Below are positions 19,704-29,347 of a stretch of 64,000 nucleotides of DNA, in pieces. Under the pieces are notes generated by a model that was not told where the DNA came from, made no database searches, and saw nothing but the letters and a program-made list of their open reading frames with translations. This DNA is from Tritrichomonas musculus (lineage: Eukaryota; Parabasalia; Tritrichomonadida; Tritrichomonadidae): assembly GCA_039105265.1 (NCBI GenBank), contig JAPFFF010000009.1:2480001-2544000 (forward strand). The letters run 5' to 3'. The first letter of the stretch is position 1. Each line of letters begins with the position of its first letter. The position numbers and the translations under genes are program-made.

Positions 19704-20945
19704 ATGACTGAAGAGCAGACTCAAATAGAACAACCGACCCTAGAAAATGCAGAATTATCCAAACCAAATGATTTACAATCGCAAGATTTGACGGAAGAGC
19801 AAGCTCAAAATCAACAATCCATTGAAAATGGTAATAATCCAAACGAAAATACCGAAAATGAAAACCAAGAAAATCAAGAAAACCAGGAGGAAGAAGAGCA
19901 AGATCAAAAACTTCACCATGTCGATATTGAATATTGTCCCAGGTGTGGCGTTCCAATAATGTATTGTAGATTCTTTGGCCACAAACGTCCTCCACCAAAA
20001 CCCGAAGGCGAGAATGATGGAGATCAGGCAGAAGAAGAGGAAGAGTATTATGATAAACCAAAGAAAAGTAAAAAAGAAAAACCTAAACCTAATATTATTG
20101 TTACAGTTAAACAGAGAACAAGAAGAAAGAGCACTACAACTATTTCAAATATAGAAGCTTGGCAAATAGATTTTAAAGAATTTTCAAAAAATGTTTCACG
20201 AAAAATGGCAATAGGTTGTTCATATAACAAAGGTCAGTTAGGTTTACAAATCGTCATTCAAGGAGATGTAGGTAACACAATGATACAAATTTTGTGTAAT
20301 GAGTATCATATACCAAAAGAAAATATTACTGCAATTAGAAAAGTCAGAAAGAAGAAGGAGCCAAAGCAACCTGCTCCACAACCAGTTTTTGAGCCACTTC
20401 CTAATTATGATGACAAAGATGATTCGCAATATAATTTTATGTTTCGAAGTGAAAGTGATGATTACGATAGTGAAAGTGATGAAGATAACGATAATGCTAA
20501 TAATAAACAAAATGAGAAAGATCAAGATATAAATTCAAAGAAGGAAGATCAGCCTTATTCAAATATTAACTATGAAGAAGCAATTGAAGGAATTGATAAT
20601 TTATTGAATATCAATCAATTCAGTGACAGTGGTAGTGAAGGAAATGATAACAATAATGATATCAAGCAAGATGAAAATGAAAAGAATGATCAGCCTAATG
20701 ATAAATTGCAAAGTGATCAGCAAAAAAATCAACAAAATAACGCAAATCAAAATCACAACCAAAACCAAAAGCCTAATCAAAATCAAAATCAAAGACAGAA
20801 TCAAAGCCAAAATCAGCGTGGTGGAAATAATGCAAGCAATAACCAAAAAAGAGGCGGAGCCAATGTTAATAATAACAGAGGAAGAAATCGTGGCGGGAAA
20901 GGTCCAAAGCCTGGAACAAACAAAGGGAGAAGAGGTAAGAGATAA
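19704..20945 (+). CDS. DENR/TMA22-like translation factor with long N/Q and RGG tail
   Basis: 413 residues. Residues about 72-95 carry the DENR zinc-like region VDIEYCPRCGVPIMYC (C78, C81, C88). Residues about 128-212 are a SUI1/eIF1-like domain including KPNIIVTVKQRTRRK and QIVIQGDVGNTMIQIL, matching the DENR C-terminal domain. DENR pairs with MCT-1 to recycle 40S subunits and reinitiate translation. The N-terminal 70 residues are E/Q/N rich. The last ~200 residues are low complexity: D/N/E, then NQ repeats, then RGG and GRNRGGKGPKPG-type basic text. The usual family length is ~200, so this tail doubles it. RG-rich tails generally bind RNA. Confidence 0.85.
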   Translation: MTEEQTQIEQPTLENAELSKPNDLQSQDLTEEQAQNQQSIENGNNPNENTENENQENQENQEEEEQDQKLHHVDIEYCPRCGVPIMYCRFFGHKRPPPKPEGENDGDQAEEEEEYYDKPKKSKKEKPKPNIIVTVKQRTRRKSTTTISNIEAWQIDFKEFSKNVSRKMAIGCSYNKGQLGLQIVIQGDVGNTMIQILCNEYHIPKENITAIRKVRKKKEPKQPAPQPVFEPLPNYDDKDDSQYNFMFRSESDDYDSESDEDNDNANNKQNEKDQDINSKKEDQPYSNINYEEAIEGIDNLLNINQFSDSGSEGNDNNNDIKQDENEKNDQPNDKLQSDQQKNQQNNANQNHNQNQKPNQNQNQRQNQSQNQRGGNNASNNQKRGGANVNNNRGRNRGGKGPKPGTNKGRRGKR

Positions 20946-21317
20946 AAATTGATTTTATAATATTTTTCATAATATATATAAATTTAACTTTTATATGATT
21001 CAACTATTTGTTTATTTTGATCATTAAAAAATCAGGTTATTCATGAAGCTGATTAATTCTTATATCTATAATTAATAATTTGAACTTAGGGATCTTTAAC
21101 TTTTAAAGTTGGTATTATATTTAAATTAGCCTATATAGTGCATATTTTTGCAAACAATAATTAATTAAAAAAAAAATTATAGATGCTACATTCTAAAATT
21201 GATATCAATGACTTAAATATAAACAATTTTTTTGAATATTTATTGTAAAATAGATGAAAATATAAATATCTTGCAATATGAAAAGCAAATTAAATAAAAA
21301 AAAAATTTAATAATAAT
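20946..21317. other. Convergent spacer
   Basis: 372 bp between the 3' ends of the DENR and kinase genes. It is AT rich and nothing identifiable is seen. Confidence 0.5.
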
Positions 21318-24155
21318 TTAAAAATCAATATTTTTGTGAATGTTAACATCCTTAAAAGCATTTTCGCCAAATGAAACCACTGAATCTGGAATTGGCATTT
21401 GTACCAAAGAAGTGCACCCCGAGAAAGCATAGTCTCCAATTGAAGTCACTGATGATGGAATTGTCATATGTGTCAGCGCCGTACATCCCGAAAAGGCATA
21501 ATCGCCAATCATCTTCACCGTATCAGGAATCTGAATATCAGTTAACGAAGTGCAACCAGCGAAGTTATATTTCTCAATTGAAGTTAACGAATCAGGAAGT
21601 GATACCGAAATTAAGCCTGAACAACCAGAAAATAGATGACTGCCAAGTGAAATTACAGAAGATGGGATAGAAACATCTGTAAGAGCTAAGCAGCCAGTAA
21701 AAACAGAATTACCAATTGAAGTGACTGACGAAGGTATTTTTATTTGCACAAGTGACGAGCAGCCATCAAATGCGAAATCACTAATTGAAATTACTGAATC
21801 AGGAATTCTTATTTGTGTCAAAGAGGAACAGCCTGAAAAAGCAAAGGTACCAATTGTAGTTGTTGATTTTGGAATAGATATGCGTTTAAGTGTTGAACAT
21901 TGTCGAAATGTCTGATTATTGATGACTGTTATCGATGGAAGAGAAATTTGAGTAAGTAAAGAGCATCGAAGAAATGCTCCTTCACCAATTGAAGTAACTG
22001 AAGGTGGAATTGAAACTTGTGCTAATGATGAGCATCCAAGAAATGTTGAATCTCCAATTGATGTAACTGAGGATGGAATTGCAATTTGTGAGAGTGATGA
22101 GCAGCCACTAAATGCGGAGTTGCCAATGGTTGTCACTGAAGATGGAATTGAGATAAATGTAAGAGCAGAGCAACCTCTGAAAGAACTTTCACCAATAGAT
22201 GTGATTGAAGGAGGAATTGGCATAAGAGTAATGGATGAGCAATCAGTGAAACAAAAGTCGCTAATTTGTGTTACTGATGTCGGAATTGATATTTGAGCTA
22301 GAGAAGAGCATCCTGAAAATGAATTCTTTCCAATTGATGTAATTGATGATGGTATGTTAATCGATTTAAGTGATGAGCAATTGGCAAAAGAAAAATCACC
22401 GATTATATTAACTGAAGAAGGAATTGTTACTTCTGATAATGAAGTGCACCCGCTAAACGATTCATCACCGATTGATACTACAGAAGATGGAATTGTTATG
22501 CTGGTTAATGACGTGCAGTGTGAAAAAGATTTCTGAGATATTTGTTGAACAAAAAAGCTCAAAAGAGCCGAGCTTATATATTGATTATTCTGAAATGTTT
22601 CATCTGTTGTGCCAATTTCTGAAATAAAAATAGTGATCCTAAGTTTCCCAATTTGGCGCTTTTTGAGTGATATAATCGTATCATAAATTGGCTCAAAAGA
22701 TTCTGATGGGTATTTTATCTCAATTGAAACATCCGAGAAAGGATTTAAAAGTGCAACAAAATCAGAAGAGTTTAGTGAATTATTACGATATAATAATTCA
22801 GTTGCATTAGAAAGAATGTGAACGCGATTTATACTTCTAATACCTTCTTTAATATTGTATAGACGCTCTTCAATTCGATATGTGGGAATTTGTATATAAA
22901 AATATCCATTCGATGCGTCCATAGAACGATCAAAATTCATTAGATAAGTCAGAATGTTATTGATGCTCGATAAATAATTTGAATCTCTGTTATCCTTCAT
23001 TATTTCTGATATTATCAATTGTTGTGATTCTAGGTTAATATTATTAAAGCCATCAATTGTGATAATACTTTGCAGAATGCTTTTGAATGTTTGCTCTTGA
23101 TGTGTAAGTTGTTGTCTTATTTTTTGTATGACTTTCTTTGATAAATCGTTTGTGAAGGCATCATTTTCATCGATCTCATCAATATATGAAAGAAGTTCGT
23201 CAACATCAATATCATCAAGATAAAAATCATGGGCATCATCTTCTTGGAAAATATCAAAATTTTCTTTAATGTCTCTATTGTATCCAAGCTTATTAAAAAT
23301 TTCTTCAAATGTTGGACGTTTCTCTGGATCTTTTGCCCAACATTGTTCTGTTAATAGTTTTAACGAAGGTTTAACAGGTACTGTAAATTCAGGACGATAA
23401 TCATCATTAACGATTTTTTGATTTAGTTCGTATTCTGTCAATTCTCCTTTTTGATAAAGAGGATATGGATGTTGTTGAGTTAGTACTTCATACATTAAGA
23501 TACCAAAAGAATAAACATCAGCCTTGAAATCATATTTATTTCCAGTTATGATAATTTCTGGAGCCTCGTAAAGAGTGGTCCCGCATGCTTGCGATTGTTC
23601 TTTTGAGTGGCCAGATTGGAAAAATTTTGAAAGGCCAAAATCAGTAATATGAGGATGAAGATAATTATCTAATAAAACATTGTCTGGTTTTAAATCACGA
23701 TGTATGACATTATGTTGGTGTAGATACATCATTCCACGAGCCACTCCAACCAAAATGATTTGTCGTGCTGTATTATCGTAGTCAATTGAACGTTGAAAAT
23801 TTGGAGGCTTTTTGATAAGATCAGAAAGTGAGCCGTATTCAGCAAGATCCATTAATATAGTAACATTGTTTTGTCCATCAAAATCGGTAAGAGAGTATCC
23901 ATGTAATCGGATAAATGTAGGGTGTTGGACACGCATCATAATTCCGACTTCTCTGTTGATTAATTTTTGATATTGTATTTTATCTTCATCAGTAAACAAA
24001 ACTTTAGCTGCATATTGTTGAAATGTTTTTGTATCAAGAACTGTGTATACGCTACCATAGCTTCCTGATTTGAGTTTGCTTATAATTTTGAAATTGCTTA
24101 GGTCGATTTTAAATTTATCTGGAAGCCTCATTCTATTCTTTTCTCCTTTTTTCAT
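21318..24155 (-). CDS. Protein kinase fused to BspA-like leucine-rich repeats
   Basis: 945 residues. The kinase domain (about 20-295) is complete: glycine loop GSYGSVYTV, lysine K51 in AAKVL, HRDLKPDNVLLDN (152-164), DFG (172-174), APE (198-200) and a CWAKDPEKRPTF end. It has TKL/tyrosine-kinase-like flavour. An acidic linker and a helical part follow (about 300-540). From about 545 to the end there are 17 BspA/LRR_5 units of ~23 residues with the core AFSGCSSLTQISIPSSVTSI. No signal peptide or membrane segment is seen, so unlike surface BspA proteins this one should be cytosolic, with the LRRs as a binding platform. The full set of catalytic residues suggests an active kinase. The ligand is unknown. 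Confidence 0.93.
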   Translation of the reverse strand: MKKGEKNRMRLPDKFKIDLSNFKIISKLKSGSYGSVYTVLDTKTFQQYAAKVLFTDEDKIQYQKLINREVGIMMRVQHPTFIRLHGYSLTDFDGQNNVTILMDLAEYGSLSDLIKKPPNFQRSIDYDNTARQIILVGVARGMMYLHQHNVIHRDLKPDNVLLDNYLHPHITDFGLSKFFQSGHSKEQSQACGTTLYEAPEIIITGNKYDFKADVYSFGILMYEVLTQQHPYPLYQKGELTEYELNQKIVNDDYRPEFTVPVKPSLKLLTEQCWAKDPEKRPTFEEIFNKLGYNRDIKENFDIFQEDDAHDFYLDDIDVDELLSYIDEIDENDAFTNDLSKKVIQKIRQQLTHQEQTFKSILQSIITIDGFNNINLESQQLIISEIMKDNRDSNYLSSINNILTYLMNFDRSMDASNGYFYIQIPTYRIEERLYNIKEGIRSINRVHILSNATELLYRNNSLNSSDFVALLNPFSDVSIEIKYPSESFEPIYDTIISLKKRQIGKLRITIFISEIGTTDETFQNNQYISSALLSFFVQQISQKSFSHCTSLTSITIPSSVVSIGDESFSGCTSLSEVTIPSSVNIIGDFSFANCSSLKSINIPSSITSIGKNSFSGCSSLAQISIPTSVTQISDFCFTDCSSITLMPIPPSITSIGESSFRGCSALTFISIPSSVTTIGNSAFSGCSSLSQIAIPSSVTSIGDSTFLGCSSLAQVSIPPSVTSIGEGAFLRCSLLTQISLPSITVINNQTFRQCSTLKRISIPKSTTTIGTFAFSGCSSLTQIRIPDSVISISDFAFDGCSSLVQIKIPSSVTSIGNSVFTGCLALTDVSIPSSVISLGSHLFSGCSGLISVSLPDSLTSIEKYNFAGCTSLTDIQIPDTVKMIGDYAFSGCTALTHMTIPSSVTSIGDYAFSGCTSLVQMPIPDSVVSFGENAFKDVNIHKNIDF

Positions 24156-24412
24156 TTTTACAAATGTAAATTATAAAAATAATTACAGATATCATAAAAA
24201 CCTTATAATATATTCAATTAAACCTTATAGTAATTGTATAATTCTATGAAAAATTGAGAAAATTTTCACAATTATTTTTCAATAATCTCAAAAATTGATT
24301 ACTTATTCCAGGGTTTTTTTCAATTAATTTTATTATTTTTTAAACTTTTTCAAATAATTTTAAAACTTTTTCAAATAAAAATTTAAGAATAATATTTTTT
24401 TATTCAGTATCG

Positions 24413-24568
24413 ATGAATGAGCAACAAAACAACAGGACTATTCAAGTCTTTGGATGGACGGAAGACGAGTTAGCCATTTTCACAGATATTCAAAGAGATA
24501 TTTGCCAAATGAAAGCTGCTGCAGTTTCTTGGGATGATATTATTATTTATTTCATTGGTGATATTTGA
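24413..24568 (+). CDS. Very small open frame, possibly a Myb-like gene relic
   Basis: 51 codons from ATG to TGA. The text QVFGWTEDELAIFTDIQ followed by AAAVSWDDI has two tryptophans spaced roughly as in a Myb/SANT repeat (W..DE ... W..I), a large family in trichomonads. It is too short for a whole Myb protein, and AT-rich non-coding DNA follows. It may be a fragment, a micro-protein or chance. It lies divergent from the kinase gene, 257 bp away. Confidence 0.3.
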   Translation: MNEQQNNRTIQVFGWTEDELAIFTDIQRDICQMKAAAVSWDDIIIYFIGDI

Positions 24569-25470
24569 TTAACGAATTGTTGGCTTTGAGTAATAAGTAT
24601 AAAAAATAATTGGGAAAAAAAATAAAACGGGGAATATTGGTAGATATATATTTAGATTAAAAATGTTTTGAAATTAAGTTGAAGTTGAAACTTTTTTGTG
24701 TGTAATTTGAATTTTCTGTTCAGCCTGCTTTTAACTGATACAAAATTGGTTTGGTAAAAATAAAAGATGAGCGAAATAAAAATAAAATTAAACGCATTTA
24801 GAAAGGATGTTGTTTATTTTTAACTTTTTGTAAAAAAAAGAGAAAAATACACAATTTTTTGAATACAAATTTCACTTTTTAAATTAATTCAATTTTCTGA
24901 GGCCACTATAAGGTTAATTGAGAGAAATATATATTTTTTATACTAACTGTATTTTATAAATTGAATATAGATAAATAAAATTCAATAAAGAATTTTTTTC
25001 AAATATTGAATTTAAAAATAAACAATTGAAATATTGAATGGATCAATTATTCACATGAATGATAATCATATCGACAAATATTAAAACACCTTTAAAATAA
25101 ATGTATTCATTCTTAGCAAATATACTAAATACTTAAGATATAAATATATTTTTTGGTATATTTCTTTTTTTATTGAGATATGAATAAAATAAAAAAATAG
25201 TATATGTGATTTTTTATCGCTAAAAACCTATAAAACGCATAGAAAACTTGGTTGATACTGATTGATGAAGTTAAGTACATCATAAATTTTGATGATACGA
25301 AAAAAATAAATAATTATATGTTCTAAAAGTATCTGAAACCATTGAAGTTAATATACATTAAATTAATAAAAATATCTAAAAACAAAAAAATAACAAAGTA
25401 TGGTCATCATGATAATTTTTATATACATTTCAACATACAATCTAGATTCGCAAATTGAAACTAGTATTAA
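24569..25470. other. Gene-free AT-rich spacer
   Basis: About 900 bp. An overlapping frame on the + strand at its right end is the shadow of the coiled-coil gene. No terminal repeats or RNA genes are seen. Confidence 0.5.
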
Positions 25471-27636
25471 TTATTTCAAAAAAGTTGGATTAACAATTGA
25501 AGCAAGTCCTGTTGGTGTATTGTCGAGAGCTGCTATAACTTTTCTTTCTTTTTTGGTAGCATACGGTGTATTTGATGTTTTTCTTATATCAATACCTTCA
25601 GATGAATGGCCAGGAGTTGAATATGGCATAAAATTATAGCTCTTGGAAAGACTCTTTGTTTTTTGCCTAGAAATCAATCTCTCTAATGCCAATACCTCTT
25701 TATTTTTTTCATTTAGCATTGTTTTCAAAACTTCGAATTCATGTTCTTTGGATAAAAGTTGATCTTTCAGATCATTATAATCTTGAAGTTTCCTACTAGA
25801 GTCCCATTCTTGTTGATTAAATTCTTTTTTTAATTCTTTCTGATATTTCAACTGTTTCTCTAATTCTTGCTGAAGGTGAGATATTTGTTTCTTCAGCTTC
25901 TGATTCTTTTTTTTGGTTTTTGAAAGTTCTTCCACTGTATTATTATGTACATCACTTGGTATTAAAGTAGATAGCTCGTTTTGAAGTTCAGACATTCTTC
26001 TCTTGAGATATTTTAACTGCTTTGTTGCGAGAACCAGTCTATCAGAAGAATTTTGCAGCTCAAACTGTGTTTGGCCATTTTCTTCTTCAGCCTGTTTTGA
26101 AAGAGTTGTATAATATGCAAGTTGTTTTTTAGCATCATACAAATCTTCACATAAAATTGAAATTTTTTCTTTTATTTCAGATAATTTAGTATCTGCAGCA
26201 AAATTCAAGCGACCTCCGAATATTTGAAGTGCAGTTTCATCATTAATTGTATCATTTTTACTGAAAAGTAAAAATCTTCTAGCAAACAAAATTGAAAGGA
26301 TAACTGGCCTCATCTTTGTTGATTTAAATCCAATTATTGAATCATGAATATCATCAATTTGCCTAACCAAAAGAGCATATATATTAGAAATTCTCGAAGA
26401 AAACTTTTCAACGTATTTGTATTGTTCTAGCTGATTTTCTAGTTGATCTTTTGCCTTTTTTAGAGACTTTACTTCTTCCAATACTTTTTCCAAATAAGTA
26501 TCAGATTCTTGAAACTCATTAGACAAACTCTTTTTAGGTGTTTCTTTTCTTTTTTCATTCATAATTGATGTAAATCTTTTTTGCAAAGTTGTATTTTGCA
26601 TTTTTAATTCATCAACAGTATCAGAAAGATTTGAAAACTTTTCGCATTCGTTTGATAAAGAACTCCATTGCTTACCAATTTCACCTGGCTCAACCCCTAC
26701 AATATCGCATAGATTATTATATTCGATTTCAACATGCTGTAATAGCAATTGTTGTTTTTGTGATTGATCAGCAATTGATTGCAGATGGTGATTTTTCTTT
26801 GAAAGTGATTTTAATTGAAGGCGAAGCCGTTGGTTTTCTTCTTCAATTGTTGCCATTCGATTCGAAATCGTTTGTGTTGAGTTTTGGTTGCCTGATTGCT
26901 CATCCGTCATTGATTTTATTTCAATTTCTTTATTTTGGATATCAGTTTTCATTTGCCGAATCTTTAATTTTAACTCTTCTTTATCATTTTTGAGTTTTGT
27001 AATTTGTGTATGAAGAGATTCAAGATCTTTTTTATGTTGACTTAAGTTTTTCTTAATTTCAGCTTTTAAAGATTTGACCTTTGATTTTTCAGTTGAATAG
27101 TCTGAATCAACTGGTTTATCAATTGCATTTTTAATTTCATTTGCATCATTTCTATCATCCAAACTGGCAGAAGAATTAATATAATTTTGTAAATAATCAA
27201 CTTTCTGAGTCAGTTCTTTATTTTTTATTTCAAGCTCTTTGGTCTTCCTTTTCCATTTTTCATATTTTTGAATAATCGCTGAATTTTTGTCAGCATCAAC
27301 TTTAACATTGACATCATATTTTAAACGCTGGTTTTGTAAGTTTTGATTTGAAATGTTTTCCTGTAAAAGTGCTTCTTTTTGTTTCAATGATTGAATCTCT
27401 GCTTCATACTCTGACTTTTGAAAAGCAAATTCAGCTTCCTGAAGTTTTATTGTTTCTAAAGCAATTTTTAATTGTGATTCTAATGAAATGTTTTTTTCTT
27501 GACATAGAAATAATTCGCCAACAATTTTTTTAAGTTGCTCTAAAATTGAACTTTGATCTAAATCTTCAGAAATCGAATGTGCTCTTGATAAATGTTCTTG
27601 TATAACTTCAGAGCTGATGGAGTTTTGTAATTCCAT
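25471..27636 (-). CDS. Long coiled-coil protein
   Basis: 721 residues, nearly all heptad-type coiled coil rich in K, E, Q, L. The segments about 50-320 and 500-670 are the most regular. A less repetitive middle (about 420-470, with SNIYALLVRQIDDIHDSIIG and RPVILSILFARRF) may be a small globular or hinge part. The C-terminus (about 675-721) is basic with S/T-P sites (SNTPYATKK, LDNTPTGL), typical of regulated cytoskeletal or centrosomal proteins. No motor, membrane or known domain is seen. A structural role at cytoskeleton, Golgi or basal bodies is possible but not shown. Confidence 0.75.
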   Translation of the reverse strand: MELQNSISSEVIQEHLSRAHSISEDLDQSSILEQLKKIVGELFLCQEKNISLESQLKIALETIKLQEAEFAFQKSEYEAEIQSLKQKEALLQENISNQNLQNQRLKYDVNVKVDADKNSAIIQKYEKWKRKTKELEIKNKELTQKVDYLQNYINSSASLDDRNDANEIKNAIDKPVDSDYSTEKSKVKSLKAEIKKNLSQHKKDLESLHTQITKLKNDKEELKLKIRQMKTDIQNKEIEIKSMTDEQSGNQNSTQTISNRMATIEEENQRLRLQLKSLSKKNHHLQSIADQSQKQQLLLQHVEIEYNNLCDIVGVEPGEIGKQWSSLSNECEKFSNLSDTVDELKMQNTTLQKRFTSIMNEKRKETPKKSLSNEFQESDTYLEKVLEEVKSLKKAKDQLENQLEQYKYVEKFSSRISNIYALLVRQIDDIHDSIIGFKSTKMRPVILSILFARRFLLFSKNDTINDETALQIFGGRLNFAADTKLSEIKEKISILCEDLYDAKKQLAYYTTLSKQAEEENGQTQFELQNSSDRLVLATKQLKYLKRRMSELQNELSTLIPSDVHNNTVEELSKTKKKNQKLKKQISHLQQELEKQLKYQKELKKEFNQQEWDSSRKLQDYNDLKDQLLSKEHEFEVLKTMLNEKNKEVLALERLISRQKTKSLSKSYNFMPYSTPGHSSEGIDIRKTSNTPYATKKERKVIAALDNTPTGLASIVNPTFLK

Positions 27637-28391
27637 TTTTTAAATCGTAAAGCATTGTACGTTAAAAAAAATTCGTATTTGAAAATTGTGTGTTCTCACA
27701 AAAATTTCTCTTTTTTGAATAATATTAAAATTTTTTGATAATATCTTTCGTTTCACTGGATATGATAGCAAGTGCTTGATCCCAAAAAGTGGGTTTGGAA
27801 AGGGATATTATTCTTTTTTTAATTAAATTGAATTGGATCAACTAAAGTATTGTTAGTCTTTTCTGAATAACCTTCCAATGGTCATGGAAAAAAAAAAGAG
27901 TATTTTAATATTTTTATAAAAATTTTAACTGAGGCTGCATACAGCCTAACGGGAGTCGAGCGAGGCTTAGCGAAGCAAAGCGGAATCGAGACTAGGCGTG
28001 TGGCAGTTTAGTTTCTACAGTTCTATTAGTTTTAATAGTGAAATTTTGAGAATCCAATAAATGATGTTTGAATGTTTGATCATTTAAGTTTTGTTCCACT
28101 ATCAAGACAATTAATCACAAATAAAGAAAAAAACTTTTTGATTACTGCAATTTTATGGAACCTAATTGACAAGAACAATTTGACCTGGCAAGTTATTGGA
28201 TTTCACCGAATCGTTATATGATATTAGTACTCCAATAACCGGATTCTTCGGCAGAGATTTTAAAGATATTGTTGAAAAGCTTGTTTTCTTTTTTCATCAT
28301 TTTCTACAGAATATTATTATTGATTGAAATTTTGTTTTGGTAACACAGGATAATGATTTGTAATATTGGTCATTTCATTTTTATTCTTGCT
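27637..28391. other. Non-coding stretch with a GC-rich island
   Basis: Mostly AT-rich. Around 27925-28010 there is an unusually GC-rich piece: GGCTGCATACAGCC (a 14-bp near-palindrome), then CGAGCGAGGCTTAGCGAAGC and AAAGCGGAATCGAG. It does not fold into an obvious tRNA and lacks a GTTCGA box. It may be a repeat-family end. Confidence 0.4.
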
Positions 28392-28994
28392 ATGTCCGAC
28401 GACTGGTCCTACACAAACGAATATATAAACCATGAATTAAGCAATATTAAACTTGATGAAAGTCAAACAAAATTTGATTATTGCAAATGCAAATTAATTA
28501 TTGAGCAAGCAATTAGAGATGCGATTCGTACTGATGAAAAAACCGAGATGAAAATCGAATATGATGAGAAAAATATCGTGACAATTACACATTATGTTCA
28601 GTACCATACTTTTGAGGATTACTTCTTCCAAGCTCAAAAATCAGTCGAACAATTGAAACAAGAAATTGAAGCTGAAGAAGAGCAAACTAGGATGTTCTAG
28701 GATCCAAAATATGAAATTGATCCAAATGAAGAAATAATTCATCCAAGATTAAGATTCATTCATGATTCGGAATTGAATAAAGAAGCAATTGATGAATTAA
28801 TTCAACGACAACAACAAGAAATTCGAGACAACGACAACAATAACAAGAAGCAAAGAAATCCAAAAGGAGAAACAAGTCTAAGAGATGGGATGATCTCCCT
28901 TATCGCAATTACGATGTTTTCTAAATCAACCTTAATTAAATTAATCTTTTATTTATTTTATTTTTTAATTTTATTCAATTTCTTGATTTTTTAA
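28392..28994 (+). pseudogene. Broken frame of unknown family
   Basis: A frame beginning MSDDWSYTNEY runs for about 100 residues. It is interrupted once and stays open in the same phase up to 28994. The text is non-repetitive and looks coding (EQAIRDAIRTDEK, HPRLRFIHD), ending in a Q/N-rich patch and a hydrophobic tail. I do not recognise it. It sits just upstream of the decayed MULE. Together with the frame at 31611-31889 it may be the remains of one older locus or element that the MULE entered. A start 39 bp upstream is also in frame. Confidence 0.45.
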
Positions 28995-29087
28995 TGTTGT
29001 CTATTATGATCACATCCTCAGTTCATTTCCTCAAATATTGTACCTTTCGAATTAGAACTTAGCCTCAATGATTTCACACATTTTATT

Positions 29088-29178
29088 GGATGAGGAGAAA
29101 ATTAGCCCCTTGCAAATTTGCAAGGTTTTTTTATATCAAAATCCTTGCAAAAATGCAAGGTTTTTTATATCACAATTC
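29088..29178 (+). repeat. Left TIR of the second MULE, with two palindromes
   Basis: 91 bp, inverse of 31434-31524. It contains the perfect palindrome CCTTGCAAATTTGCAAGG and the near-perfect CCTTGCAAAAATGCAAGG about 36 bp further in. A third half-similar copy (TTGCAAAAATGCAAGG) lies just inside at about 29214-29230. Such repeated dyads are likely transposase-binding sites. Confidence 0.88.
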
Positions 29179-29347
29179 TTTATTGTTTTTATTAATTTTT
29201 CATATCACAAAACTTGCAAAAATGCAAGGAAAAAAGGCTTTTCCATTCAATTTTTTATCAAAAAAAATAAAAATTAATATTTCATATCACATGTTATACT
29301 TTTTTTTAATTATGTATTTACTGTATTACTTCGAGAATCAGGAAGAA

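Noticed and set aside
18793-20061. Longer carrier protein starting at 20061
   Set aside because: The extra N-terminal 134 residues are antisense to the DENR coding region and have no carrier similarity. The normal carrier begins at 19659.
20244-20846. Hydrophobic I/L-rich frames opposite and beside the DENR tail
   Set aside because: They are shadows of N/Q/D/E-rich codons of the DENR tail on the other strand or in shifted frames.
27925-28010. tRNA gene
   Set aside because: No GTTCGA-type T loop, no cloverleaf and no acceptor stem could be found by eye.
28320-28360. TAACACAG before an ATG as a trichomonad intron 3' splice site
   Set aside because: The known consensus is ACTAACACACAG. This word lacks part of it, and no matching 5' GTATGT is seen upstream in a coding context.
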